A DNA stretch of 64,000 nucleotides from positions 62,001 through 126,000 of the forward strand of contig CAXXOK010000010.1 of the NCBI GenBank assembly GCA_963664595.2, in the 5' to 3' direction. The notes beneath the pieces were generated by a model, which had not been told where the DNA came from, made no database searches, and was given only the letters and a program-made list of their open reading frames with translations. A program made the position numbers and the translations under genes. Source of the stretch: CAXXOK01 sp963664595. Lineage in GTDB: Bacteria > Bacillota > Clostridia > Christensenellales > Aristaeellaceae. How positions within the stretch are numbered: position 1 is the stretch's first letter; each line of letters begins with the position of its first letter. This document shows positions 44,442 through 52,683 of the stretch, one piece after another.

Positions 44442-44500
44442 TTGACAATATATAGAAAAAGCTCTATACTGAAAATCGACTGGTCATAAAAAGGAACCAG
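44442..44500 (+). promoter_or_regulatory. Promoter plus operator of the nagA operon
   Basis: TTGACA (44442-44447), 17 bases, TATACT (44465-44470), then CTGGTCATAAAAAGGAACCA (44480-44499). This is the clearest inverted repeat of the set (CTGGT / ACCAG). A leader of about 190 bases precedes nagA. Confidence 0.8.
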
Positions 44501-44690
44501 AATGTTTTGGCCAATTATCGCAGTCACCCTAAGGGGATTACACATTTCGATTCTGCAAAAACGTTCTCACGCTGTACGCCGTTATGGAACGTTAGGAATC
44601 AATTGGCGGATAAACCTGCAAAGCCAGTCGTATCGGATAAAAGACGGTTTGCCATAGACAAAGGCCGCAGTGGATGGAGGAGCAGAGCGG

Positions 44691-45806
44691 ATGATCATCA
44701 AAAACGCAAAGATGTATTTACGACAGGAAGGTTTTACAATATGCGATATTGATTTTCATAAAACGATAGAAACTATCGGAAAGATCGATAAGGATGCTGA
44801 TATTGACGCGTGCGGAGCCTATCTGATTCCGGGCCTGATTGATATCCATACGCATGGCGCGGCCGGGTGCGATTTCAGCGATGGCGACGCAAAGGGGAAC
44901 CGTGTAATAGCATCATTTTATGCAGCGCATGGCGTAACCTCCTATTGCGCAACCATTATGTCGCTTCCCGAGGATGAGTTGCTGGATGCGGTTACCGCAA
45001 TTCGCGGTATGGAGTGCGATCCACAAGGCGCCCAGTGTGTTGGAGTTTATCTGGAGGGCCCGTTTCTAGCTGCCTCCATGAGCGGCGCACAGGCAACTGC
45101 CAACCTAACCGTGCCTGATATCGGATTGTTTCATCGCATAAACGAAGCATCCGGCAACAGGGTTAAACGGGTCGGCATTGCGCCAGAGCTTCCCGGAGCG
45201 CTGGAATTCATCACGGAAGCATCAAAGGTTTGCTCCGTTTCCATTGCCCATACCGCCGCCGATTACGAAACGGCAATGGCGGGCTATGCACAGGGCGCAA
45301 CTTCCGCGACGCACTTATTTAACTGCATGACTGGATTGCACCATAGAAAACCCGCTGTTATCGGCGCTGCGTTTGACAGCGACGCGTACGCAGAGCTTAT
45401 CTGCGACGGCATTCATATCCACCCGTCCGTCGTTCGCATGGCGTTTCGTCTGTTCCAGAACAGACTGATCCTCATCAGTGATTCGGTACGATGCACAGGT
45501 ATGCCAGACGGCAGCTATACACTTGGCGGTCAAACATTCACCATGACGGATGGAAAAGCAACGATGGTGGACGGTACCCTTTCAGGATCATCCATTCCGC
45601 TGCTGAAAGCGGTACAGAATGTGATTGCATGGGGTGTCTCACCGCAGGAAGCTATTGATGCCGCTACCATTACGCCTGCCAGGGCCATCGGAGTGGAAAA
45701 CGATATCGGTTCCATAGAAGTGGGTAAGCGGGCGAATATGTTGCTTTTGGATGAGAGATTTCAGCTGATTCAAACGATTATGAACGGAGAGGTAGTAAGC
45801 CAATGA
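44691..45806 (+). CDS. nagA: N-acetylglucosamine-6-phosphate deacetylase
   Basis: A 371-residue amidohydrolase making glucosamine-6-phosphate and acetate in the cytosol. ATG 44691 follows a GGAGG site. Metal and catalytic motifs: IDIHTHG near residue 50, VYLEGPFL (Glu), SIAHTAAD (His), SATHLFNCMTGLHHR (His and substrate residues) and LISDSVRCTG (catalytic Asp). Length and motif order match typical NagA. It overlaps nagB by 4 bases. The operon promoter carries the shared operator. Confidence 0.94.
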   Translation: MIIKNAKMYLRQEGFTICDIDFHKTIETIGKIDKDADIDACGAYLIPGLIDIHTHGAAGCDFSDGDAKGNRVIASFYAAHGVTSYCATIMSLPEDELLDAVTAIRGMECDPQGAQCVGVYLEGPFLAASMSGAQATANLTVPDIGLFHRINEASGNRVKRVGIAPELPGALEFITEASKVCSVSIAHTAADYETAMAGYAQGATSATHLFNCMTGLHHRKPAVIGAAFDSDAYAELICDGIHIHPSVVRMAFRLFQNRLILISDSVRCTGMPDGSYTLGGQTFTMTDGKATMVDGTLSGSSIPLLKAVQNVIAWGVSPQEAIDAATITPARAIGVENDIGSIEVGKRANMLLLDERFQLIQTIMNGEVVSQ

Positions 45807-46513
45807 TAGTACATGAGTTTCAAACGTATGAGCAAATGTGCCGCAAAGCCGCCAATCTAGTATCGGCGCAAATGATATTAAAGGAGGACTCTGTGCTGGG
45901 ACTACCGACAGGATCGACTCCGCTTGGTATTTATCAACTGCTGGTTAACTGGTATCAGAAGTCCGATCTGGATTTTTCCCGGATCCGGACGGTCAATCTG
46001 GACGAATACTGCGGGGTGCCTTTTGATAATCCCCAAAGCTACCATGACTTTATGAATAGGAATCTGTTTTCTAAAGTCAACCTTCGCAAAGAAAATATTC
46101 ATATACCCAATGGCCTGACGAAGGATGTTCAAGCGGAATGCCGACGCTATGATGCGCTGATAGCGGATTTGGGCGGCATCGATTTTCAGCTTTTAGGCAT
46201 TGGCCATAACGGGCATATTGGTTTTAACGAACCCGCCGATGTTTTTACCGGGATGACAAGCCAGATTCAGCTTTCCGATGAAACCATTCAGGCAAACTCG
46301 CGCTTTTTCAAAAGCATGGAAGAGGTGCCGCGATACGCCATCACGATGGGAATGCGTTCCATTATGTATGCTAAAAAGATTGTTCTGGTGGCCAATGGAA
46401 GAGACAAGGAAGAAATTTTGATGAAAGCGATGAACGATCCCATTACGCCCCGAATCCCCGCGTCCATTTTGCAATTGCACGTGGATACGACGGTGCTGTT
46501 TTCCAAAGAGTAA
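45803..46513 (+). CDS. nagB: Glucosamine-6-phosphate deaminase
   Basis: A 236-residue deaminase converting glucosamine-6-phosphate to fructose-6-phosphate and ammonia. Signature segments: LGLPTGSTPLGIYQLL, VNLDEYCGV, GIGHNGHIGFNEPAD. The start overlaps the nagA stop (ATGA). Length and motifs match the family. The C-terminal extension of allosteric E. coli-type NagB is absent, as in other Bacillota. Confidence 0.94.
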   Translation: MIVHEFQTYEQMCRKAANLVSAQMILKEDSVLGLPTGSTPLGIYQLLVNWYQKSDLDFSRIRTVNLDEYCGVPFDNPQSYHDFMNRNLFSKVNLRKENIHIPNGLTKDVQAECRRYDALIADLGGIDFQLLGIGHNGHIGFNEPADVFTGMTSQIQLSDETIQANSRFFKSMEEVPRYAITMGMRSIMYAKKIVLVANGRDKEEILMKAMNDPITPRIPASILQLHVDTTVLFSKE

Positions 46514-46596
46514 CAGAGGACTTGACCGAAGTTTAAAGCTCGAATATCAAGGGAACCCGATACGAGACGGTTACTGATTAATAAAGGAGCCACGGT

Positions 46597-47781
46597 ATGA
46601 TGAAACCGAGAATATCTAAGGAAGCTTTTGCTGAGCGGAAGATGAAAATCCAGAATCTCCTTTGTGAAAGGGGAATCGATTTACTGATCGCCTATTCTGA
46701 CGATCGGTTTACCTATGGGCAAGCATATGCCAGATGGATCTGCGATTATCTTCCACAATTTGAATCGGCGCTGCTGCTGGTTCCGGTACAGGGAACGACG
46801 ATAATTGCAACGGGTGCCGAATCTGAAGAATATGTCAGAACCTATGCAAAGGAAGCAACTCCGCTTGTGGCAGATATTTTTCTGCATCCCGATGAAGAAT
46901 ATGTATACGCTACAGTACTGCCTTTTCAGAAGATAATCAGCAAACTGGAAGGTGAGCTGGGCAGGAAAATTACCAGGGTCGGAATGGCCGGGATGGATTT
47001 AATACCTTATAAACTTTATCAGGCACTTCTAGGCTGCTTTCCCAATGTTCAATTTACTAATATCGAATCCGATTTGATGAGGCTAAGGGCGGTAAAAACA
47101 CCTGAGGAAATCCAGGTTATCGAATATGCCTACCAGATCGCGCAGGCGGGAATGAATGCCGCAATCGATCAGCTGGAGCCTGGAAAGACGGAACGAGAAA
47201 TTGCGGCAGTTGCGGAATATGCTATGCGATCCATGGGCTCGGAAGGTATGGGTATCATGACCATGGTGGCGTCGGGGTACGAGCATACGAGGCCTATACT
47301 GGCAACGACGACAAACCGTATACTTGAAAAAGGCGATTTGGTATGTATGACGTTTGCGCCGCGCTACGAAGGATATCATGGCGCCATTGCTAGACCGATA
47401 GTATTAGGGGAACCCTCGGCATCTCTTCGAAAAGCGCTGGACACGGTTCGGCATGCACAGCAAGCGGCACAGGCTGCCTTGCGGCCTGGCGTTCGCGGCT
47501 GTGAGCTGGATGCAATCACAAGGCGTATAATGGAAGAAGCGCAGTATGGAGCAAACTTTGCCTATACAGCGATTCACAGCGTGGGTGTAGTAGAGTTCGA
47601 ACCACCGATCCTATCATCCACGATGACGGAGGAAATCCAGGAAAACATGGTGTTCTCCATTGATATTCCGATTTTTTTCAATAACGATTTTGGCGGATTC
47701 CGGTTTGAAAACGGGTTCCTGATCACAGAAAAGGGAAACCGTGCGCTGAACGATCTTTCAATCCGTGAGTATAAGAAATAG
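46597..47781 (+). CDS. M24 'pita-bread' fold protein, creatinase-like, degenerate metal site
   Basis: A 394-residue protein with a creatinase N-terminal domain (residues 1-150) and M24 peptidase domain. In canonical Xaa-Pro peptidases the ligands are Asp, Asp, His, Glu, Glu. Here LVCMTFAPRYEGYHGAIAR has Thr and Ala where both Asp should be, IHSVGVVEFEPP keeps His, MVFSIDIP has Asp for Glu, and FRFENGFLIT keeps the last Glu. Three of five ligands are changed. Metal-free creatinase is the precedent, so it may hydrolyse a small C-N substrate rather than peptides. It follows nagB by 83 bases, probably in the same operon. The actual substrate is unknown. Confidence 0.82.
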   Translation: MMKPRISKEAFAERKMKIQNLLCERGIDLLIAYSDDRFTYGQAYARWICDYLPQFESALLLVPVQGTTIIATGAESEEYVRTYAKEATPLVADIFLHPDEEYVYATVLPFQKIISKLEGELGRKITRVGMAGMDLIPYKLYQALLGCFPNVQFTNIESDLMRLRAVKTPEEIQVIEYAYQIAQAGMNAAIDQLEPGKTEREIAAVAEYAMRSMGSEGMGIMTMVASGYEHTRPILATTTNRILEKGDLVCMTFAPRYEGYHGAIARPIVLGEPSASLRKALDTVRHAQQAAQAALRPGVRGCELDAITRRIMEEAQYGANFAYTAIHSVGVVEFEPPILSSTMTEEIQENMVFSIDIPIFFNNDFGGFRFENGFLITEKGNRALNDLSIREYKK

Positions 47782-47906
47782 TAAAATGCTTCTTTTCCCA
47801 ATAATATGCGGAGAATAAAATGGTAATATCGGTGCATAATCCAGTTGCATAAATTGGTTGTTTCTACAATGGATGAACCGTTGGCGAAATAAACATGAAT
47901 CGTGGT

Positions 47907-47936
47907 AGCCCTTGCATTATAAACGATGCAAAGGTT
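47907..47936. terminator. Left flanking hairpin of repeat A copy 2
   Basis: AGCCCTTGCAT, ATAAACG-rich loop, ATGCAAAGGTT. It probably terminates the nag operon. The same 30 bases recur in the same orientation at 48125-48154, with three differences. Confidence 0.7.
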
Positions 47937-47937
47937 C

Positions 47938-48125
47938 AGCCTGTCAAAGAACCTCTTCGGGTCGTTATCGCCGCTCGCTTCATAGCGCTTTGGGCGCTGT
48001 TCGCTCGCTTACCCCTTTGTTGTAACGCAAGCCTTTGGGGGTCCACCCCAATCCACGGCAAGGGTTTCACCCCTGCACCCTAACCAGGACTTTCAGCCCT
48101 GGACCCTTCTGTTTTGACAGTCTGA
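47938..48125. repeat. Dispersed repeat A, copy 2 (188 bp)
   Basis: Same length and orientation as copy 1 at 26701-26888, with about 11 differences. Terminal inverted repeats are AGCCTGTCAAAG at the left and TTTTGACAGTCTGA at the right. It lies between the nag operon and the convergent kinase/aldolase operon, inside a duplicated hairpin unrelated to the one flanking copy 1. Confidence 0.85.
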
Positions 48126-48156
48126 GCCCTTGCATCATAAACGATGCAAGGGCTTC
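48125..48156. terminator. Right flanking hairpin of repeat A copy 2
   Basis: AGCCCTTGCATCAT, AAACG, ATGCAAGGGCTTC. It is a better palindrome than its left twin and may serve as a terminator in both directions for the convergent operons. Confidence 0.7.
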
Positions 48157-48208
48157 AACAATATATGAATACGAAGTGCGCAGGAACGCAGTGCACTACA
48201 TTCTGCCT

Positions 48209-48337
48209 CTAAAAAGTATGCGTATAGCTGCATTTGACAGTGCTTGCATCAGCATGCCCCAATTGCTTCTGGACAGGCTCAACGTCCATAGACAGATTGA
48301 TCCGGGTATGGCGAAAAGCCGCATGGAGGGATCTCCA
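48209..48337 (-). pseudogene. Remnant of a tyrosine recombinase (phage-integrase C-terminus)
   Basis: Read on the minus strand, the frame gives LHAAFRHTRINLSMDVE and then PVQKQLGHADASTV..SYTHTF before a stop. This matches the end of tyrosine recombinases: the H-x-x-R box, LGHAxxxTT and the final Tyr. The spacer between the boxes is about four residues short, and a stop lies just upstream, so it is a dead fragment of about 42 codons. It lies 84 bases from repeat A copy 2. Confidence 0.7.
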
Positions 48338-48370
48338 TCATTACCTGAAGCTTGTGCATCCGGCCCGCAC

Positions 48371-49846
48371 TCAGAATAACTGGCCCAAACCATTGCGAAG
48401 TTCCACGTATTTTTTAAATGGTTGGGAATACTCTTTTTGCGGCAGTATGGTATGGGAAATGCGCGTAAAACGGTCTTTGGCCTCAAACAGGTCCGCAACG
48501 TCGCCACAGCCGACCGCGCACAGCATACAAAGCCCCAGGGCGGCCGTGTTGGTGTTTTGCTGTATTTCGATCGGTTTCTGAAAAACATCAGCCTTGATTT
48601 GCATCAAATGCTCCGCTTGTACACAGCCGCCGCTAGCGATGATCCGATGCGGCGCAATGCCAAGGCTGCGCAGGCGGTTTATATTATCCAAAGATTCAAA
48701 CGACAAACCTTCCAGCACAGCCCTGTACATTTGCTCGATGCTTGTGGATGTATTGATCCCGATAAACGAAGCGGGAATCAGGTTTTCCGTATTCATACAG
48801 CTGGATTGTGACAAATAAGGGATAAAGAACAGCCCGTATGAATCCTCGGCGCATAGACGATCGGCAACATCGTAGATGGAATGCTGAGAATCTTGCTTTA
48901 GATAATAATCTTCATGTTGTTTCACAAACCAGCGGATGGCGGTACCGTGAGACAGCTGCCCCAAGGGCAGAACGTATTGATCGTTGAAAACGAACGGTTC
49001 AATCGAAACGCCGTTATCAAAGCATGCGTCAAAGTTGATGTCTTCTTTGGCAAGAACGGTATTCAGGCTTTCGGTGGAACCCTCGCTGGCGGACATGTCT
49101 CCCGGCGTTAATACCCCCATGCCGACGGTTGCCGCAATCTGATCATGGCAGCCGACAAATACCCGCGCCGTTGCGGGCAGCCCCGTTTGCGCGGCGATAT
49201 TGGCCGTAATCGTCCCCATGTCCGCGCCGATGGGACAGAGGGGAGAGAAATACCGTGGATCGATCTGAAACGCATCAAATAAGGCAGAGGACCATTTGCG
49301 CGTGTGAATATCAAGAAGCATGGTTCTGGATGCCGTTGCGGGATCGATTGCCCTTTCGCCGCACAGCCGGTATGTAAGATACTCACCCAACAAAAAAAGC
49401 TGTTTTGTTTTGCGGAAAACATCCGGCCTGTTCCGATATACCCAGTGATATTGGAACACGGAATACATCGGATGGTAAATGATGCCGGTGGTGCTGTGGA
49501 TTTGCCGCTGCGGCATGCGTGCGTGAAAATCTGCCGCGATATCGCGGCAGCGGGAATCTAAATAGACGATTCCGTTGGCTAAGGCGTTTCCCTCCCCGTC
49601 GGCAAACACCAGCATTTCGCCAATGGAGGAAACCGCCAGCGCCCGGATATCCCCGGACAGTGCCGCCAACTCCCCGAGCGCCTGCAAAACGCAGGCATAA
49701 ACCTCGTGAATATCAAGCTCCGCCCAGCCAACACGCGGGAAGTGCAGGGGGTATACTCTGACCGCCGTATGAAGAACTGTGCCATCCTCGCCGATCAGAG
49801 ACGCTTTCAGCTGCGATGTTCCCACATCCAAACCGATATAGGGCAT
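48371..49846 (-). CDS. FGGY-family carbohydrate kinase (xylulokinase-like)
   Basis: A 491-residue kinase. The phosphate-1 loop is IGLDVGTSQLKASL. Family landmarks are SSIGEMLVFAD, GCHDQIAATVGMG and the late IIASGGCVQAEHLMQIKADVFQKPI. Residues near GIVYLDSRC fit the sugar-binding segment. It phosphorylates a pentulose or hexulose in the cytosol. It is the last gene of the minus-strand operon, 21 bases after the bisphosphate-type aldolase, so its product probably feeds that aldolase directly or after another step. Exact sugar is uncertain. Confidence 0.87.
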   Translation of the reverse strand: MPYIGLDVGTSQLKASLIGEDGTVLHTAVRVYPLHFPRVGWAELDIHEVYACVLQALGELAALSGDIRALAVSSIGEMLVFADGEGNALANGIVYLDSRCRDIAADFHARMPQRQIHSTTGIIYHPMYSVFQYHWVYRNRPDVFRKTKQLFLLGEYLTYRLCGERAIDPATASRTMLLDIHTRKWSSALFDAFQIDPRYFSPLCPIGADMGTITANIAAQTGLPATARVFVGCHDQIAATVGMGVLTPGDMSASEGSTESLNTVLAKEDINFDACFDNGVSIEPFVFNDQYVLPLGQLSHGTAIRWFVKQHEDYYLKQDSQHSIYDVADRLCAEDSYGLFFIPYLSQSSCMNTENLIPASFIGINTSTSIEQMYRAVLEGLSFESLDNINRLRSLGIAPHRIIASGGCVQAEHLMQIKADVFQKPIEIQQNTNTAALGLCMLCAVGCGDVADLFEAKDRFTRISHTILPQKEYSQPFKKYVELRNGLGQLF

Positions 49847-49867
49847 ATGCGACTCCTTTACCGTGCG

Positions 49868-50713
49868 TTATATGCGGTATGCGTTGAAAAGCGCCAATTT
49901 ATGGAGCGCAACTTCCTTTACGGCTTTTTTGGCGGCTTGCAGCACTTCCAGGATATCAGCCGAAGAACCGTGCTGCGCCAATAAATTCTGCAGCGCGCTG
50001 TTGTAGGCCACAAAGAAATCGGTGCCGACGTTCAGCTTGGCAACGCCGAGCTTTGCCATATGGAGGATATCCTCGTCCGAAACGCCGCTTCCGCCGTGCA
50101 CGACGATTGGGCAGGGCACCTCGCGGATCAGGGTCTCCAGCAGGTCATAATGAATACGCGGCTCGTACTTGTACGCCCCGTGCGCTGTGCCGATGGAAAC
50201 GGCAAGGCAGTCTACATTTGTATTCTCAACAAACCGCCTCGCCACGGCCGGATCGGTCAGGCCTGTAGCTATCGTTTCCGGCGTGGCATCCGCGGTAAAG
50301 ATAACGCCTAGCTCCGCCTCCACGGAGACCCCTCTGCTGTGCGCCAGTTCAACCACCCGTTTGGTTTCCGTTATGTTCTGCTCGATGTCCTGGGAGGACA
50401 TATCAATCATCACACCGGTAAAATGGTTATCGATACAAAGCTTGCTTTGCTCATAGGAAAACCCGTGATCCAACCCCATCGCAATATTGGTTTTCGCTTT
50501 CTTCGCGGCCACCTCATACATGGCACGCATAAAATCCGCGCCGGAAAACGCCAGATGCGAACAATAGCATTGTAGAATCAAAGGAGATCCGGTTTCATCC
50601 GCTGCCTCGGTAACCGCTTGTACCATTTCCAGGTTGAGTGCGTTAAACGCGCCCACGATAAAGTGCCGGTCCCTGGCTTCCTTGAGAATGGGAGAATAAT
50701 TTGTTATTGGCAT
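49868..50713 (-). CDS. Class II ketose-bisphosphate aldolase (FbaA/GatY-like)
   Basis: A 281-residue zinc aldolase cleaving ketose-1-phosphates or -1,6-bisphosphates to DHAP and an aldehyde. Zinc and catalytic motifs: GLDHGFSYEQ, EAELGVI, IGTAHGAYK and VHGGSGVSDE. At 281 residues it matches the tagatose-bisphosphate/fructose-bisphosphate group. It lies between the permease and the FGGY kinase on the same strand, with short gaps on both sides (9 and 21 bases). Confidence 0.88.
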   Translation of the reverse strand: MPITNYSPILKEARDRHFIVGAFNALNLEMVQAVTEAADETGSPLILQCYCSHLAFSGADFMRAMYEVAAKKAKTNIAMGLDHGFSYEQSKLCIDNHFTGVMIDMSSQDIEQNITETKRVVELAHSRGVSVEAELGVIFTADATPETIATGLTDPAVARRFVENTNVDCLAVSIGTAHGAYKYEPRIHYDLLETLIREVPCPIVVHGGSGVSDEDILHMAKLGVAKLNVGTDFFVAYNSALQNLLAQHGSSADILEVLQAAKKAVKEVALHKLALFNAYRI

Positions 50714-50722
50714 TGGTAATGA

Positions 50723-51550
50723 CTATCCTTTCACTGCGCCGCTCATCAGACCTTTTACGAAGCTCTTTTGAACGAAAATATAGAATACGATCATCGGGAT
50801 GGAGATTACGACCAGAATGGCGAACAGGCAGCCGGGCTGGCTGAAGTAGAACCCCTGGTACTGCATCGGGATCAGAGTCAGCGGTTTCATCAGCACCTCG
50901 TTCATGGTGACCAGCGCCAGGAAAAACTCGTTCCATGTCGTTAAAAACTGCCAGATGATGATCACAATCAGCCCGGGCTGCAGAACAGGGAGAACGATTT
51001 GCAAGAACAGCCGCCAGTTGCCGCAGCCGTCCACGGTGGCGGCATGCTCCAAATCCCGGGGGAAGGAATCCATAAACCCCTTGAGGATGACAATGGCAAA
51101 GGGAACGCCCAGGGCAGCATACGGAAGGATCAGCCCCTGATAAGTGTTCAGCCAGTGCAGCCTGGCGTTGATTTGCGTCAGCGGAATGACCAGCGCGCTG
51201 ATAGGCACCATCAGGGTGATCATCAGCATATTGTAAATCAGCTTTTTGTACTTCACGTCCTTTCTGGTCAGGCCGAACACCGCCATCGATGCGATAGCTG
51301 CCACCAGAAAAACGGTTCCCGCCGTGATCACCACACTGTTGAAAAAGTGCAGCGCCAGGGGATTCTGGCTGAATACGGTGGTATAATTGGATCCGGAAAA
51401 AGGAGCGATAAACAACACGGGCTCAAACGCATTTTCAGCCGTGCGGAAAGACATGCTGATCATAAATACGAGCGGAATCAGCCAAATAACCGAGATAATG
51501 ATCAGCAGCACGGTCCACAGCCATTCACGCTTCGCAACCTGATATTCCAT
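50723..51550 (-). CDS. ABC sugar transporter permease (MalG/UgpE type)
   Basis: About 275 residues, six membrane segments. ATG 51550 lies 10 bases after AAGGAG; the longer TTG start at 51571 lies before that site. The coupling loop is EHAATVDGCGNWRLFLQIVLP, and the C-terminus is GLMSGAVKG. It starts two bases after the upstream permease stop, so translation is coupled. Confidence 0.9.
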   Translation of the reverse strand: MEYQVAKREWLWTVLLIIISVIWLIPLVFMISMSFRTAENAFEPVLFIAPFSGSNYTTVFSQNPLALHFFNSVVITAGTVFLVAAIASMAVFGLTRKDVKYKKLIYNMLMITLMVPISALVIPLTQINARLHWLNTYQGLILPYAALGVPFAIVILKGFMDSFPRDLEHAATVDGCGNWRLFLQIVLPVLQPGLIVIIIWQFLTTWNEFFLALVTMNEVLMKPLTLIPMQYQGFYFSQPGCLFAILVVISIPMIVFYIFVQKSFVKGLMSGAVKG

Positions 51551-51551
51551 G

Positions 51552-52451
51552 TTATTCACTCTCCTTTCCAAAGAAATTCCCGGATCCTATCGTGACAACC
51601 TGAAGCACTGTAAGCACCAGCGCGATCAGGAGGATAACAACCGATATCGCAGAGGCATACCCCATCTGCTGCACCTTAAAGCCGGTTTTAAAGATATAGG
51701 TTCCCGGCATTTCAGAAGCCGAGTTCGGGCCGCCGGATGTGATGGAATAGACCAGCGCAAAGGTTTGCAGAGATCCGATGATGCCCAGCATGACCAGCGA
51801 TTTATGGATGGAGGACAGCATGGGGAGGAACAGGTAAAAAATGGTTTGTATGCTGTTGGCGCCATCGATGCTGCTGGCCTCTTTGATTTCATTGGGAATC
51901 TGGGAGAAGCCTGCTACATACAGAAGCATAGACCAGCCGGTCCATTCCCAGATATTGACAACGATCAAAGCGAATATAGCCGAATGCACATTGCCGATCC
52001 AGTCGATCGGCGGTTTTACGCCCAGCGAATACAGCAGGTTGGTTAAAAGCCCCTGATACGGAGAAAACATATTTTTAAACAGTACCCCGATAACGACCAC
52101 GGAGGTGACTACGGGGATGAATAATGCTGTCCGGAAAGCGCCTTTGAAATGAATGAGCTTTTCTTCGATCACATACGCCAGTAAAAAGCCGAACGTCATT
52201 TGAATAAACACCGTAAAAACGATCCAATAGGCGCTGTTGCGCAGCACAATGCCGAACACATTGTCTTTGAACAGCTTCACATACTGGTCCAGCCCGACGA
52301 AAGTCATGCTGGACAGGCTCGACCATTTGAACAGCGAGCCGAAAAGAATGAACCCGACGGGATATACGACAAAGAAGGCAAAAAACACAAGCGCGGGAAG
52401 CAAAAACACATACCCGGAGTGTTTTACTCGTACAAGGGCTCTTTCTTTCAT
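51552..52451 (-). CDS. ABC sugar transporter permease (MalF/UgpA type)
   Basis: About 299 residues. ATG 52451 follows an AAGGA site; the longer frame from 52568 begins with a non-membrane, Cys/Arg-rich tail that looks like untranslated sequence. Six membrane segments. The coupling loop is EIKEASSIDGANSIQTIFYLFLP. It pairs with the permease at 50723 and binding protein at 52684. Confidence 0.9.
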   Translation of the reverse strand: MKERALVRVKHSGYVFLLPALVFFAFFVVYPVGFILFGSLFKWSSLSSMTFVGLDQYVKLFKDNVFGIVLRNSAYWIVFTVFIQMTFGFLLAYVIEEKLIHFKGAFRTALFIPVVTSVVVIGVLFKNMFSPYQGLLTNLLYSLGVKPPIDWIGNVHSAIFALIVVNIWEWTGWSMLLYVAGFSQIPNEIKEASSIDGANSIQTIFYLFLPMLSSIHKSLVMLGIIGSLQTFALVYSITSGGPNSASEMPGTYIFKTGFKVQQMGYASAISVVILLIALVLTVLQVVTIGSGNFFGKESE

Positions 52452-52683
52452 TACACCCACATCCTTCTTCCTTGATTTATAAGCAGATCGTGGTTTGGGG
52501 CAACAATATCGGCGTTGTCCTGCGTTTACATTGCACAGGCGGAGGATGCCGGTTTTTATCCCTGTCATGGATGTGCCGGTTACAGAGAGAGGGAGATGCC
52601 AGGACAGCGCTCCCGGCCTGGCATCTCCGCAATGATTACGGGTCTGATTGCCTTACCGGCAATCCTTCAACAGTACAGGGGGT

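Noticed and set aside
44502..44657. 51-codon frame in the nagA leader with an AAGGA site
   Set aside because: The ribosome-like AAGGA is part of the shared operator motif, so its presence is explained without translation. The protein content is unremarkable and it ends well before nagA.
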